NCBI GenBank assembly: GCA_047971245.1
Contig: JBKDZN010000219.1
Span: 16,093 to 80,092, forward strand
Origin: CADEDH01 sp047971245
GTDB lineage: Bacteria; Actinomycetota; Acidimicrobiia; Acidimicrobiales; SZUA-35
Reading direction: 5' to 3'
Length of the DNA stretch: 64,000 nucleotides
Below, one piece after another: positions 26,065-34,907 of the stretch. Both the position numbers and the translations under genes were made by a program. A model generated the notes under the pieces. It had not been told where the DNA came from. It did no database searches and saw nothing but the letters and a program-made list of their open reading frames with translations. How positions within the stretch are numbered: the first letter of the stretch is position 1; each line of letters opens with the position of its first letter.

Positions 26065-26766
26065 GTGGCTGAGCTGGATCTGACCCCCGAGGAACTACGG
26101 GTACTGGGATGCCTGGTGGAGAAGTCCTCCACCACCCCCGACCAGTACCCGTTGTCGACCAACGCCCTCACCACGGCGTGCAACCAGAAGACGAGCCGGG
26201 ATCCGGTGGTCACCTATTCGACCCGGACCGTGATCGACACGATGTTGTCGCTCCGGGCCAAGGGCCTGGCCCGGACCGGCACCGCCGGCGGCCGGGTGGA
26301 GAAACACCGTCACGTCCTGGACGAGGCCCTCGGCCTCGACCCGGCCGAACAGGCCGTCCTGGCCGTGCTGGCGCTGCGGGGCCCCCAGTCCGCCCCCGAA
26401 CTGCGGACTCGCACCGAGCGCTATGTCGACCTGGCCCCCCCGGCGGAGGTGACGGCGGTGCTCCACCGCCTCGCCGAGCGCACCCCTCCCCTGGTCGCCG
26501 ACATCGGCCGGGCGGCCGGCCAGGCCCAGAACCGCTGGGTCCAGCTCATCACCGACCCCGACCTGGCCTCCGAAACCCCGGCTCCGGTCGCCTCCAAACC
26601 GTCCGAAACCTCCTGGCTGGCAGAGGTGGCCCCGGTGGTCCCCGCGGCGGGGCGACCGGGGCCCGAGGCGGGCGAGATCGACCTCGCCCGCCTCCTCGAC
26701 CGGCTCACCATGCTGGAGGCCCGAGTCGGTCACCTCGAAGCCGAGCTGGGGCTCCCGTCGTCCTAG
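26065..26766 (+). CDS. YceH-family (DUF480) winged-helix protein
   Basis: A 233-residue protein. It opens with the YceH signature ELDLTPEELRVLGCLVEKS and TPDQYPLS, followed by a second winged-helix domain (LDPAEQAVLAVLALRGPQS) and a C-terminal coiled segment (LARLLDRLTMLEARVGHLEAEL). The family is widespread and of unknown function. It is often assumed to bind DNA because of the tandem winged helices. The GTG at 26065 is chosen because homology starts there. Confidence 0.88.
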   Translation: MAELDLTPEELRVLGCLVEKSSTTPDQYPLSTNALTTACNQKTSRDPVVTYSTRTVIDTMLSLRAKGLARTGTAGGRVEKHRHVLDEALGLDPAEQAVLAVLALRGPQSAPELRTRTERYVDLAPPAEVTAVLHRLAERTPPLVADIGRAAGQAQNRWVQLITDPDLASETPAPVASKPSETSWLAEVAPVVPAAGRPGPEAGEIDLARLLDRLTMLEARVGHLEAELGLPSS

Positions 26767-26847
26767 ACCCTCGTCTCCGAGGACCACACCAGGACGGTGA
26801 CGGGTGGGCGCGCCGCACCTCCCGAGCGGGCCCGTTGGTCCCCTTCT

Positions 26848-26885
26848 GACCGTGCCAGCTCCGGGAACCTGGAGAGCCCACGGTC
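26848..26885. terminator. Candidate bidirectional terminator hairpin
   Basis: GACCGTG and CACGGTC form a 7-bp stem around an inner CTCC/GGAG pair. It lies between the convergent yceH-like and thiolase genes. No U-tract follows on either strand. Confidence 0.4.
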
Positions 26886-26903
26886 GGAATGGGTCTGCTT
26901 CGG

Positions 26904-28109
26904 CTATAGGCGCTCGATGATCATGGACATGCCCTGGCCGCCACCGACGCACATGGTCTCCATCCCCACGGTCTTGTCGGCATCGATCAGGCCGTTGATC
27001 AGGGTGGTCATGATCCGGGCCCCGGTCATGCCGAACGGATGGCCCAGTGCGATCGCCCCACCGTTGACGTTGAGCTTGTCGTGATCGATGCCGAGGTACT
27101 CGGCCGACGGCAGCACCTGAGCGGCGAACGCCTCGTTGATCTCGACCAGGTCGATGTCGTCGATGGTCATCCCGGCCCGGGACATGGCCATCCGGCAGGC
27201 CTCGATCGGACCGAGCCCCATGATCTCGGGGTTGAGCCCGGTGACCCCCGAGGCCACGATGCGGGCCAGCGGGGTGATCCCCAGCTCGGCGGCCCGGGTG
27301 TCACTCATGACCATCACGGCCGCGGCCCCGTCGTTCAGGGGACAAGCGTTGCCGGCGGTCACGGTGCCGTCGGGACGGAACACCGGCTTGAGCTGGCTGA
27401 CCGACTCGATGGTGGTCCCCGGGCGGGGACCGTCGTCGGCGGCCAGCACCGTCCCGTCCGACAGGGTCACGGGGGTGATGTCGACCTCGAAGAAGCCACG
27501 GCTGATGGCGGCCTCGGCCCGGTTCTGGCTGCGCACCCCCCACGCGTCCTGGTCCTCCCGGCTCACCCCTTCCACCTGGGCCACGTTCTCGGCCGTCTGG
27601 CCCATGGCGATGTAGATGTCGGGCAGGCCGTCCGGTGGCGTCCACACCGGGGCGCCGCCCTCGGCCCGCTTGGCCGTCCGGTCCTGGGCGTCGGCGAACT
27701 TGGGGTTGTGGGCCGAGGCGTTGTCGGCCGACCCGTTGCCGTAACGGCTCACGAACTCGAGCCCGGCCGCGATGAAGGCGTCGCCCTCACCCGCCCGGAT
27801 GGCGTGGGCGGCCATCCGGATGGTCTGCAACGACGACGAGCAGTACCGGTTGACGGTGACCCCGGGAACATTGGGGAGGCCGGCCTCGATGGCCACGACC
27901 CGGGCCACGTTGAACCCCTGCTCCCCGGCCGGGGAGCCCGCACCCATCATGAGGTCCTCGACGGCGTTCGGGTCGAGCTGGGGCACCTTCTCCAGCAGCT
28001 TGGTGATGATCTGGGCAGCGATGTTGTCGGGGCGTTCGTTGGCCAGCGACCCTTTGAATGCCCGGCCGATGGGGCTGCGAGCGGTGGCGACGATAACGGC
28101 TTCGGGCAT
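26904..28109 (-). CDS. Acetyl-CoA acyltransferase/acetyltransferase (thiolase)
   Basis: A 401-residue thiolase. The acyl-accepting Cys90 lies in RYCSSSLQ, GHPFGMTGAR near residue 355 carries the catalytic His, and the second Cys is in CVGGGQG near 390. All catalytic residues are present. It could serve beta-oxidation (FadA) or acetoacetyl-CoA formation. No FadB partner is adjacent, though an enoyl-CoA hydratase lies at 60364. AAGGAAGG stands before the ATG. The 73-bp repeat array lies just upstream. Confidence 0.93.
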   Translation of the reverse strand: MPEAVIVATARSPIGRAFKGSLANERPDNIAAQIITKLLEKVPQLDPNAVEDLMMGAGSPAGEQGFNVARVVAIEAGLPNVPGVTVNRYCSSSLQTIRMAAHAIRAGEGDAFIAAGLEFVSRYGNGSADNASAHNPKFADAQDRTAKRAEGGAPVWTPPDGLPDIYIAMGQTAENVAQVEGVSREDQDAWGVRSQNRAEAAISRGFFEVDITPVTLSDGTVLAADDGPRPGTTIESVSQLKPVFRPDGTVTAGNACPLNDGAAAVMVMSDTRAAELGITPLARIVASGVTGLNPEIMGLGPIEACRMAMSRAGMTIDDIDLVEINEAFAAQVLPSAEYLGIDHDKLNVNGGAIALGHPFGMTGARIMTTLINGLIDADKTVGMETMCVGGGQGMSMIIERL

Positions 28110-28190
28110 GGAACAGCCTTCCTTGGAACAGGCGGTTGATTGGGGCCATCATGGTGCCAAACCCGCCGATACCGGTCCATTTCCGGGGCG

Positions 28191-28417
28191 GGCCCCGTGC
28201 TCACGGCTCTTCGGCCAAGGCCTCATCGCTCGGGGCCGGCAACCACTGACACCTCCCGCCTGAGGCCCCGTGCTCACGGCTCTTCGGCCAAGGCCTCATC
28301 GCTCGGGCCCGGCAACCACTGACACCTCCCCCCTGAGGCCCCGTGCTCACGGCTCTTCGGCCAAGGCCTCATCGCTCGGGCCCGGCAACCGCTGACACCT
28401 CCCCCCTGAGGCCCCGT
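28191..28417. repeat. Three-copy 73-bp tandem repeat between thiolase and amidase genes
   Basis: Near-identical 73-bp units begin at 28191, 28264 and 28337, with the first 8 bases of a fourth at 28410 leading into the amidase promoter. Each unit contains GGCCTCA and TGAGGCC as 7-bp inverted arms. Read on the minus strand, each unit also encodes the same tail, QWLPGPSDEALAEEP followed by TGA, with one or two changes per copy. Because 73 is not a multiple of 3, the copies lie in different frames. The rest of the 28110-28432 gap has nothing recognisable. Confidence 0.9.
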
Positions 28418-28432
28418 AGGCTGGGGTTCGTC

Positions 28433-29659
28433 ATGTGCGATGGCGACCTCGACCCCGACCGGCGCTGCGGCACCACGGCCGCGGCACCCCCCGCCCTGCT
28501 GGCCTGGGGACGGCGGGACGCCACCACCCCGGTGGCACGGCCCGCGGCAGTGTGGACCCGGCGCGGGGTGCTCGGCCTCGGCGTGGGCCTGATGGCGACC
28601 GCCCTGCTCCCGGTCCGGGCCGCGGCCGCCGACCGGCCGACCGGCCGGGGCCCCGCAGCCCCGGGTCCGGCCGGGGGCCCGGTTCCTGTGGTTCGTCCCG
28701 GCCGGGGCCTCGCCCAGGTGACCCCGCCCCCGATCCGGCCCCGGTCCGATTGGGGGTCCGATCTCCCGGTGACCGGCCCGATCGAACCCGAGGACGACGT
28801 CCGCTTCCTGCTCGTGCACCACACCGCGTCGTCCAACGACTACGGCCCCGACGACGTCCCGGGCCAGATCGAGACCTTCTACCGGCTCCACACCGGCCCG
28901 GAGAAGGGCTGGCCCGACGTGGCCTACAACTTCTTCGTCGACCGGTTCGGGGTCATCTGGGAGGGCCGTGAGGGCAGCCGGTCCGGACCGGTCCGGGGCG
29001 ACGCCACCGGCGGCTCCCAGGGGTACGCCCAACTGTGCAGCCTGATCGGTGACTACACCTCCACACCGATGCCACCCGAGCAGGAAACCTCGCTCATCGC
29101 CCTGCTGGCCTGGTTGGCCGACCGGTACGCGATCGACACGACACCCGGATCGACGGTGACGTTCACGTCACGGGGATCGAACCGTTGGCCCGAGGGCGAC
29201 CAGGTGACTGCAGCCACTATCGCCGGGCACCGGGACATGTCGCAGACGGCCTGCCCGGGGGACGCCGTGTACGCCCGCCTGCCTGAAGCCGTCCCGGCCG
29301 CGGTTTCCGCCCTCCGGGCGGCAACGGCACCGCCGGAAGCGACGTCCACCACCCCGGCACCGGCGACGACCGCACCACCGCCGACCACCCCCGCACCGAC
29401 GGTGACCACGGTGCCGGCCACCGACACCGGCACTGCAGTGGGCGACGGGGCCGAGACCGCGGCGGCCGTCACCGAAACGGGGGGTGGGTCCGGGACCTCA
29501 CCGACCCGTCTGGCCCTGGGCGCGGCCGCCGGGGCCGCCCTGGCCGGTGCGGCGGCCACGATTGCCGTCCGGGGCCGGGACGACGACGATCCAACGGACG
29601 GCCCCCGGCCCCGCACCGCCGACGGCGACGCCTACGACTACGGCTCCCCGTCCCGCTGA
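28433..29659 (+). CDS. Tat-exported N-acetylmuramoyl-L-alanine amidase (peptidoglycan recognition protein)
   Basis: A 408-residue protein with a twin-arginine signal (TRRGVLGLGVGL near residue 42), a PGRP/amidase_2 domain at about 105-285, a Thr/Pro-rich spacer and a C-terminal hydrophobic helix followed by an acidic tail. Zinc ligands are visible as VHHTAS and, late in the domain, GHRDMSQTACPGD (His and Cys). It should cleave the stem peptide from muramic acid outside the membrane and stay anchored by its C-terminal helix. The ATG at 28433 follows TAGGCT (28417-28422) by 10 nt. Confidence 0.88.
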   Translation: MCDGDLDPDRRCGTTAAAPPALLAWGRRDATTPVARPAAVWTRRGVLGLGVGLMATALLPVRAAAADRPTGRGPAAPGPAGGPVPVVRPGRGLAQVTPPPIRPRSDWGSDLPVTGPIEPEDDVRFLLVHHTASSNDYGPDDVPGQIETFYRLHTGPEKGWPDVAYNFFVDRFGVIWEGREGSRSGPVRGDATGGSQGYAQLCSLIGDYTSTPMPPEQETSLIALLAWLADRYAIDTTPGSTVTFTSRGSNRWPEGDQVTAATIAGHRDMSQTACPGDAVYARLPEAVPAAVSALRAATAPPEATSTTPAPATTAPPPTTPAPTVTTVPATDTGTAVGDGAETAAAVTETGGGSGTSPTRLALGAAAGAALAGAAATIAVRGRDDDDPTDGPRPRTADGDAYDYGSPSR

Positions 29660-29730
29660 GCCGGCCCCGAGCACGGTCCGGGTTTCGCTCCGGAACGGTC
29701 ATGAGCTGGGCCGCCGCGGCCGACGGGGGC

Positions 29731-30378
29731 ATGATGGAGCATCGCCACCCCGGTCGACGAACGGACCTGGACCCCGAACCCGCCCCGGCCCCCGCCGGAC
29801 CGGCGGACCGGGACGAGGGTCGGATCGACCCGGTGGCCCTGGCCCGCTTCGAGCAGGGCCTAGCCGAACTCGCGGCCCGGGAGCGGCACCGTCTGGGCCG
29901 TCGGCAGCTCTGGACGGCCCACCACTGGCCCGAGGACTACCCGGAGCGTTGTGTCCGGATCGGGGGACGGTGGGTGTGTCGCCGGTGTGCGGCCCTCTAC
30001 CCGCTCGGGATCCTCGTGGCCGTGGTGTCGGCCATGGGCTACCCGCCGTGGCCGGAATCGTGGGACCCGTGGGCGATCTGGCTGCTGTCCTTACCGGCCA
30101 CCATGGCCTATGTGGGTGAGGCCGTCGGCCTGTTCCGGTACCGGGCCCGGCTGCAGGTGGCCGCCACCCTCGTCACAGCGGTCGCCTTCGGCCGTGGTCT
30201 CGGCTACGAGCTGACCCAACGGTGGTCACCGGAGTTTTGGGGTCCCGTCGCCGTGTTCGGGGGGATCTGGTTCGCGGCCACCATAATCGGATCCCGACAC
30301 CGAGCCGGTGGATCGGTGCCGGGAGTGGTTCACAGGGCGGCCACCGCCACGTCGAGCTCTTCCTCGGTGTTGAAGTAG
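29731..30378 (+). CDS. DUF2085 membrane protein
   Basis: A 215-residue protein (225 if the ATG at 29701 is used) with a polar N-terminus and about three or four transmembrane segments. The DUF2085 signature HHWPEDYPERC, then WVCRRCAALYPLG, supplies His and three Cys that could bind a metal. The function is unknown. Its 3' end overlaps the opposing class V aminotransferase gene by 49 nt. Confidence 0.7.
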   Translation: MMEHRHPGRRTDLDPEPAPAPAGPADRDEGRIDPVALARFEQGLAELAARERHRLGRRQLWTAHHWPEDYPERCVRIGGRWVCRRCAALYPLGILVAVVSAMGYPPWPESWDPWAIWLLSLPATMAYVGEAVGLFRYRARLQVAATLVTAVAFGRGLGYELTQRWSPEFWGPVAVFGGIWFAATIIGSRHRAGGSVPGVVHRAATATSSSSSVLK

Positions 30379-31493
30379 TGGACCGACGCCCGGACCATTT
30401 CGGTGGTGGTCCGGCGGGTGGGATCGAAGGCACCAGGTTCGGGAAACACGAGGGAGGTGTTGACCCCCCAAGCCCGGAGGGCGGCGACCACAGCCCGGGC
30501 CGAACGCCCATCCACCGAGAAGGTAACGATGCCGCTCTGGCGGCCGGGCCCTTCCTCCACATTGACCAGTGGTTGCCCGTGGAGTCGTTCCCGGAGTCCG
30601 TCGGCCAGCTCCTCGACCCGTTTGGCGATGGAGTCGAGGCCGACCCGCAGGGCGTACTCGATCGCGGCCCCGAACCCGGCCTTGGCCGCCAGGTTGGTCT
30701 CGAACGTCTCGTATCGGCGGGCCCCGGGGGCGAGCTCGTAGCTCCAGTCACCGGTCCACCCCGCCGAACGGCTGTCCAGCACACGGGGGTCGAGCAGGCC
30801 CTCGATCCCCGACCGGACGTAGAGCAGCCCGGTTCCCCGCGGTCCCCGGAGGAACTTCCGCCCGGTGGTGACCAGGAAATCGCAGCCGATCTCCTCGACC
30901 GCGACCGGGATCTGGCCCACCGACTGGGCGGCATCGAGCAGGAACAGGGCGTCGGATCCGGCCACCACCCGGCCCACCTGTTCCACCGGGTTCACCAGGC
31001 CCCCGTCGGTGGGGACATGGGTGGCGCACACCAGCTTGACCCGCTCGTCGAGCAGCTTGGTGAGCGCCTCGATGGACACCTGGCCGTACTCGTCGTCGGG
31101 AATGAGTTCGACGTCGATCCCCCGGTCCCGCATCTGGATGAGGCCGAACGCGTTCGACACGTACTCCGCCGATGTGGCCAGCACCCGATCGCCGGGAATG
31201 AGCTTCACCGAGTTGGCCGCGGTCCACCATCCCGCGGTGGCGCTGGTGGTGAAGGCGAGCTCGTCGGACCGGCAGCCGAGCAGCAGGGCCCCGGCCTGGT
31301 AGACCTGGTCGAGTTCCGCCGACCGGGCCACCGCCGTCTCGTAGGCACCCTTGTGGGCTTCGGCCCGCTGGTAGTTGATCACCGCCGCCAGGACCGGTTG
31401 GGGCACCAGCGATGCTCCGGCGTTGTTGAGGTGTATGACCTCCGTGCAACCGGGGGTATCGGCCCGGACGGCTTCGACGTCAACCGCGCTCAC
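30330..31493 (-). CDS. Class V aminotransferase (cysteine desulfurase-like)
   Basis: A 387-residue PLP enzyme beginning with IHLNNAGASLVP, with the PLP lysine in TTGRKFLRGPRGTG and a cofactor Asp/Gln in LLDAAQSVGQ. The lack of a clear active-site Cys loop and the HLNNAG start suggest an Egt/isopenicillin epimerase-like or selenocysteine-lyase-like subgroup rather than IscS. Start is GTG 31493, preceded at 6 nt by TAGGTT (31505-31500), a good leaderless signal. Confidence 0.85.
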   Translation of the reverse strand: MSAVDVEAVRADTPGCTEVIHLNNAGASLVPQPVLAAVINYQRAEAHKGAYETAVARSAELDQVYQAGALLLGCRSDELAFTTSATAGWWTAANSVKLIPGDRVLATSAEYVSNAFGLIQMRDRGIDVELIPDDEYGQVSIEALTKLLDERVKLVCATHVPTDGGLVNPVEQVGRVVAGSDALFLLDAAQSVGQIPVAVEEIGCDFLVTTGRKFLRGPRGTGLLYVRSGIEGLLDPRVLDSRSAGWTGDWSYELAPGARRYETFETNLAAKAGFGAAIEYALRVGLDSIAKRVEELADGLRERLHGQPLVNVEEGPGRQSGIVTFSVDGRSARAVVAALRAWGVNTSLVFPEPGAFDPTRRTTTEMVRASVHYFNTEEELDVAVAAL

Positions 31494-31499
31494 CCTGCG

Positions 31500-31505
31500 A
31501 ACCTA
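31500..31505 (-). promoter_or_regulatory. Leaderless -10 element of class V aminotransferase
   Basis: TAGGTT on the minus strand lies 6 nt before the GTG at 31493. It is the same hexamer as for menD. Confidence 0.5.
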
Positions 31506-31597
31506 CTTGTCGAAGCATCGGTTGGCCACGGGTGGTTCACCACGTTCACTCCACAGAAATCCGCCCGCCATGTCCTGTGCGGTCATGACGAATCACC

Positions 31598-32560
31598 TCA
31601 TGACGGTTCCCGGAGCCCCGGCCGTGAACCGTCATCGTCCTCCGCTCCGGCCGGACCCGTTCCCGGGCCGACCGCACCGCCTCTGGATCGCCGCAGCGGT
31701 GCAACGACGGTACCGCCGTCGGCGTCGAGCAACACCTGGACCGGTGTCCCGTAGGTCGCGGACAGGGTCTCGGCGGTGAGGACCTGACCGGGTGAACCCA
31801 CGGCGGCGAGCCGGCCCCGGGTGAGCAGGGCGACGGTTCCGGCGAACCGGCCGGCCGTACCCAGATCATGGAGCGCGGTGATCACGGTCAACCCGAGGTC
31901 GACCCGCAGCGCCTCCACCGTTTCCATCACCGCGACCTGGGGGCCGAGGTCGAGGGCGCTGGTGGGCTCGTGGAGGACGAGCAACGACGGCTGCTGGGCC
32001 ACCGCCCGGGCCAGGGTGACCCGTTGCACCTCGCCGCCGGACAGCTCGTCGAGGGGGCGGGCCGCGAACCGACCCAGGTCGAGGCGATCGAGGGCCTCGG
32101 CGGCCAGGTGTCGATCGGCGGCCGATTCGGCCGCCGGCCACCGCAGGTGGGCGGAGCGGCCCAGCAGGACGTACTCGGCCACGGTCATCCCCGGCGGCAA
32201 CACCGGGCGCTGGGCCACGAAGGCCACCGCTCCCCGACGGGACGGACCGTCGCGATCGGTCCCTCGACCCCGGCGCGGCCACCGGAGGCCCCCGGCGGCA
32301 ACCGGCGGGTGAACCGTCCCGTCGAACAGCACCCGGCCCTCATGATCGAGCAGGCCGACCACCGCTCGCAACAGGCTCGACTTGCCGGCCCCGTTCGGGC
32401 CGATCACGGCCATCCACCCACCGGCCGGGACGGTCAGGCTGACCCCGTCGACCACCACCCGCTCCCCGTAGCGCACCCCGACACCGTCGAGTTGCACCTC
32501 GGGTCCCCGCTCCGCCGGCTCCGCGTCGTCCCCGGCTTCGGTCACCACGGCCGCGGTCAC
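31598..32560 (-). CDS. btuD: Cobalamin ABC transporter, ATP-binding protein
   Basis: A 320-residue ATPase with Walker A GPNGAGKSS near residue 55, the signature LSGGEVQR near 172 and Walker B LLVLHEPTSALD. It belongs to the FecE/BtuD branch that pairs with BtuC-type permeases. The B12 substrate is assigned from the cobalamin riboswitch upstream of the operon. GTG overlaps the btuC stop (GTGA). Walker B has HEP where most ATPases have DEP, a small oddity that still keeps the catalytic Glu. Confidence 0.9.
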   Translation of the reverse strand: MTAAVVTEAGDDAEPAERGPEVQLDGVGVRYGERVVVDGVSLTVPAGGWMAVIGPNGAGKSSLLRAVVGLLDHEGRVLFDGTVHPPVAAGGLRWPRRGRGTDRDGPSRRGAVAFVAQRPVLPPGMTVAEYVLLGRSAHLRWPAAESAADRHLAAEALDRLDLGRFAARPLDELSGGEVQRVTLARAVAQQPSLLVLHEPTSALDLGPQVAVMETVEALRVDLGLTVITALHDLGTAGRFAGTVALLTRGRLAAVGSPGQVLTAETLSATYGTPVQVLLDADGGTVVAPLRRSRGGAVGPGTGPAGAEDDDGSRPGLREPS

Positions 32561-33615
32561 CGCACGCCCCGGTTGGTCACCAGGATCAGGATGAAGAACG
32601 GGGCTCCGAGGAAGGCGGTGATGACCCCGATGGGGAGCTCGGCCGGGCTGGCCACGGTGCGAGCGGCCAGGTCGGCCACGACGAGCAGGGCGGCCCCACC
32701 GATGGCCGACAGGGGCAGCACCACCCGGTAGCTGGTGCCGACGGTGAGGCGCACCAGGTGGGGGACGATGATGCCGACGAACGAGATGAGGCCGCTGACC
32801 GAGACGGCGGCGGCGGCGAGCAGGGACGCAGCCACCACCAGGACCACCCGCACCACGCCGGGCCGGACCCCGAGGGCGGCCGCCTCCTCATCACCGAGGC
32901 GGAGGACGTCGAGCTGGCGGCGCAGCAGCAGGATGACGGTGCCGCACACCACCAGGTAGGGCCCGAGTATGGCCACGTCCCCCCACCCCGCGGTGGAGAC
33001 CCGGCCCAGGATCCAGGTGTAGACCTGGCGCAGGGTGTCGGCGTCACGGAGCTGCACATCGGTCTGGACCGCGGTGAAGAACGCGGCCACGGCGATCCCG
33101 GCCAGGAGCAGGGCCGCCGGGGTCGCCCCCGCGCCCCGGGCCACCAGCGCGGCCACGCTCACCGCCACCAGCGCCCCGGCGAACGCACCGACGGCCACCG
33201 CGTCGAACGGGCCCCACCCCCCGGACAAGCCCCCGACGATCGCCACCGTGGCTCCGAGACCGGCCCCGGCGGCCACCCCCAGCAGGTACGGGTCGGCCAG
33301 GGGGTTGCGGAACACCCCCTGGTAGGTGGCGCCGCTGAGGGCCAGGGCCGAGCCGACCAGGCCGCCGAGCACGATCCGGGGCAGTCGCCACTGCCAGAGG
33401 GCCACGGCCTGCTGGTCGGTGAGCCCGCTGGTGAGCGGCAGGCCGGGAATCCGGCCGAGCACCTCGACGACCACCGGCCGCACCCCCAGGTCGAGCGGGC
33501 CCACCACCGCGCTCAGCACGGCGGCGCCGACCACCACGGCCAGGGCCACGGCCACGGCGAGCGGCGGCAACCGGTAGGCCCGGTCCAGGGCCCGCTCGGG
33601 CCCGGTGGTGGTCAT
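32557..33615 (-). CDS. btuC: Cobalamin ABC transporter, permease
   Basis: A 352-residue FecCD/BtuC-type permease with about ten transmembrane segments, including GATYQGVFRNPLADPYLLG and the ATPase-contact region GDEEAAALGV. The ATG at 33615 overlaps the btuF stop (ATGA), and its own stop overlaps btuD. It lies in the membrane and forms the pore for B12. The cognate riboswitch gives the substrate. Confidence 0.92.
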   Translation of the reverse strand: MTTTGPERALDRAYRLPPLAVAVALAVVVGAAVLSAVVGPLDLGVRPVVVEVLGRIPGLPLTSGLTDQQAVALWQWRLPRIVLGGLVGSALALSGATYQGVFRNPLADPYLLGVAAGAGLGATVAIVGGLSGGWGPFDAVAVGAFAGALVAVSVAALVARGAGATPAALLLAGIAVAAFFTAVQTDVQLRDADTLRQVYTWILGRVSTAGWGDVAILGPYLVVCGTVILLLRRQLDVLRLGDEEAAALGVRPGVVRVVLVVAASLLAAAAVSVSGLISFVGIIVPHLVRLTVGTSYRVVLPLSAIGGAALLVVADLAARTVASPAELPIGVITAFLGAPFFILILVTNRGVR

Positions 33616-34649
33616 CAGCCGGTGGGGGCGCTCACCCCGGCGGTTACCGCGTCGAGGAGCTCCACCACTCGTGGCCCCCACCGGGAGGCGATGTCGGCGT
33701 CGACCTCGATCACCGAACCGGTCTCGACCGCGGTGAGCTGATCCCAGCCCGGCCGGGCGGCGATGTCGGCGGCGGTGTAGCCGTAGGCGTCGGTGAACAC
33801 GATCACCGTCGGGTCGGCCCCGAGGATCTCCTCAGCCTGGAGCTGGGGGTAGCCGGTCCGGTCCGGGTCGGCGGCGTCCGCGATGTTCTCCCAGCCGAGG
33901 AGGTCGTAGAGCTGGCCGATGAAGCTGGCCGACGAGGCGCTGAAGAAGGTGTCGTCGAGCTCGTGGTACACCCGCACCGGTTCGGTCGGGGTGGGCTGGT
34001 CGGCCACCGCAGCCTCCACGCCGGCGCGGATCTGGGCGTTGGTGGCGGCCGATTCGTTCAGATGACCGGTCGCCATCCCCAACAGGGCGATCTGGTCGTA
34101 GGTGTCGTCGAGGCTCTGCGCCGCCGGGAGGATCAGCACGGGGACGTCGATGTCGTCCATCCCGGCCACCACGACCGGGTCGGCCTGGGACATCACCAGC
34201 AGATCGGGCTGGTAGGCGGCGATGGCTTCGAGGTTCGGCTCGAAGGCCGAGAGATCGGTGGTGGGCGCTTCGGGCGGGTAGTTGGAGTACGAGTCAGCCG
34301 CTTCCACCTGGTCACCGGCCCCGATGGCGAACAGCATCTCCGTACCGGTCGGGCTGAGCGACACGATGCGTTCCGGGGCGGCGGGGATGGTCACGGTGCC
34401 TTCCGGGGTGTCGAGCTGGACCGGGAACGCACCGTCGGTGTTGTCGACCGGGCCGGCGTCGGCCGCCCCGGTCGAGGTGGTGCCGTCCTCCGCCTCGGCG
34501 CCCTCCGGTGCCGTCGTGTCGGCACCGTCACCGGTGGCGGTGTCGGTGGTGGTGGCGCTGTCGCTGCAGGCCGCCAGGATGCCGGCGAGCAGGCCCAACA
34601 GCACGAGGATGACGGCGCGACGGCCCCCGCGAGGGTGATGACGGAGCAT
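33615..34649 (-). CDS. btuF: Cobalamin-binding lipoprotein of ABC importer
   Basis: A 344-residue solute-binding protein with a signal peptide and lipobox LAAC (Cys28), a Thr/Asp-rich linker to about residue 75, and a periplasmic-binding fold starting PERIVSLSPTGTEML. It is held at the outer face of the membrane and delivers B12 to BtuCD. AAGGAGGT (34665-34658) stands 8 nt before the ATG and can be hidden in a hairpin. Transcription passes through the cobalamin riboswitch. Confidence 0.92.
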   Translation of the reverse strand: MLRHHPRGGRRAVILVLLGLLAGILAACSDSATTTDTATGDGADTTAPEGAEAEDGTTSTGAADAGPVDNTDGAFPVQLDTPEGTVTIPAAPERIVSLSPTGTEMLFAIGAGDQVEAADSYSNYPPEAPTTDLSAFEPNLEAIAAYQPDLLVMSQADPVVVAGMDDIDVPVLILPAAQSLDDTYDQIALLGMATGHLNESAATNAQIRAGVEAAVADQPTPTEPVRVYHELDDTFFSASSASFIGQLYDLLGWENIADAADPDRTGYPQLQAEEILGADPTVIVFTDAYGYTAADIAARPGWDQLTAVETGSVIEVDADIASRWGPRVVELLDAVTAGVSAPTG

Positions 34650-34657
34650 GTACGGAT

Positions 34658-34677
34658 ACCTCCTTCGGCTCGGAGGT
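34658..34677 (-). promoter_or_regulatory. btuF SD-sequestering hairpin (riboswitch expression platform)
   Basis: In the mRNA ACCUCC (34677-34672) pairs with GGAGGU (34663-34658), hiding the btuF ribosome binding site. An upstream CGGAGG at 34713-34708 could instead pair with CCUCCG, which would free it. The two pairings exclude each other, as expected for a translational switch. Confidence 0.6.
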
Positions 34678-34689
34678 CACGTACGCAGC

Positions 34690-34850
34690 CAGGGCGACGA
34701 GGTCCTTCCTCCGAGGAACCAACTTCGCTGGAGGCTCCCCCAGGCGACCTGGCTCACCCCCGGACGAGGGTTCACAGTTGCGGGACAGCGCCGGATTCGC
34801 ACCGGACTTCGCTGGAGGAGACACAGCGCCACCGCTGTCGATTCGGTGAC
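34690..34850 (-). promoter_or_regulatory. Cobalamin (AdoCbl) riboswitch aptamer
   Basis: The minus strand holds the B12-box core: GTCCGGTGCGAATCCGGCGC, followed by GCTGTCCCGCAACTGTGA (34809-34773), and then GAGCCAGGTCGCCTG (34755-34741). These match the conserved cobalamin riboswitch in order and spacing. It lies directly upstream of btuFCD and gives the substrate of that transporter. TATCAT at 34862-34857 is a suitable -10 for the transcript. Outer boundaries are approximate. Confidence 0.93.
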
Positions 34851-34856
34851 GCCCGT

Positions 34857-34862
34857 ATGATA
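34857..34862 (-). promoter_or_regulatory. -10 element of the riboswitch-btuFCD transcript
   Basis: TATCAT on the minus strand lies about 7 nt before the presumed start of the riboswitch RNA. It is back to back with the menC promoter. Confidence 0.5.
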
Positions 34863-34894
34863 CCGGTACCACCGATCAAACCCGGCCGGACGGC

Positions 34895-34900
34895 TACCGT
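34895..34900 (+). promoter_or_regulatory. Leaderless -10 element of menC
   Basis: TACCGT lies 7 nt before the menC GTG at 34908. Confidence 0.55.
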
Positions 34901-34907
34901 ACGCCTG

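Noticed and set aside
28191..28417. CRISPR array
   Set aside because: The 73-bp copies are directly adjacent without unique spacers, and no cas genes are present.
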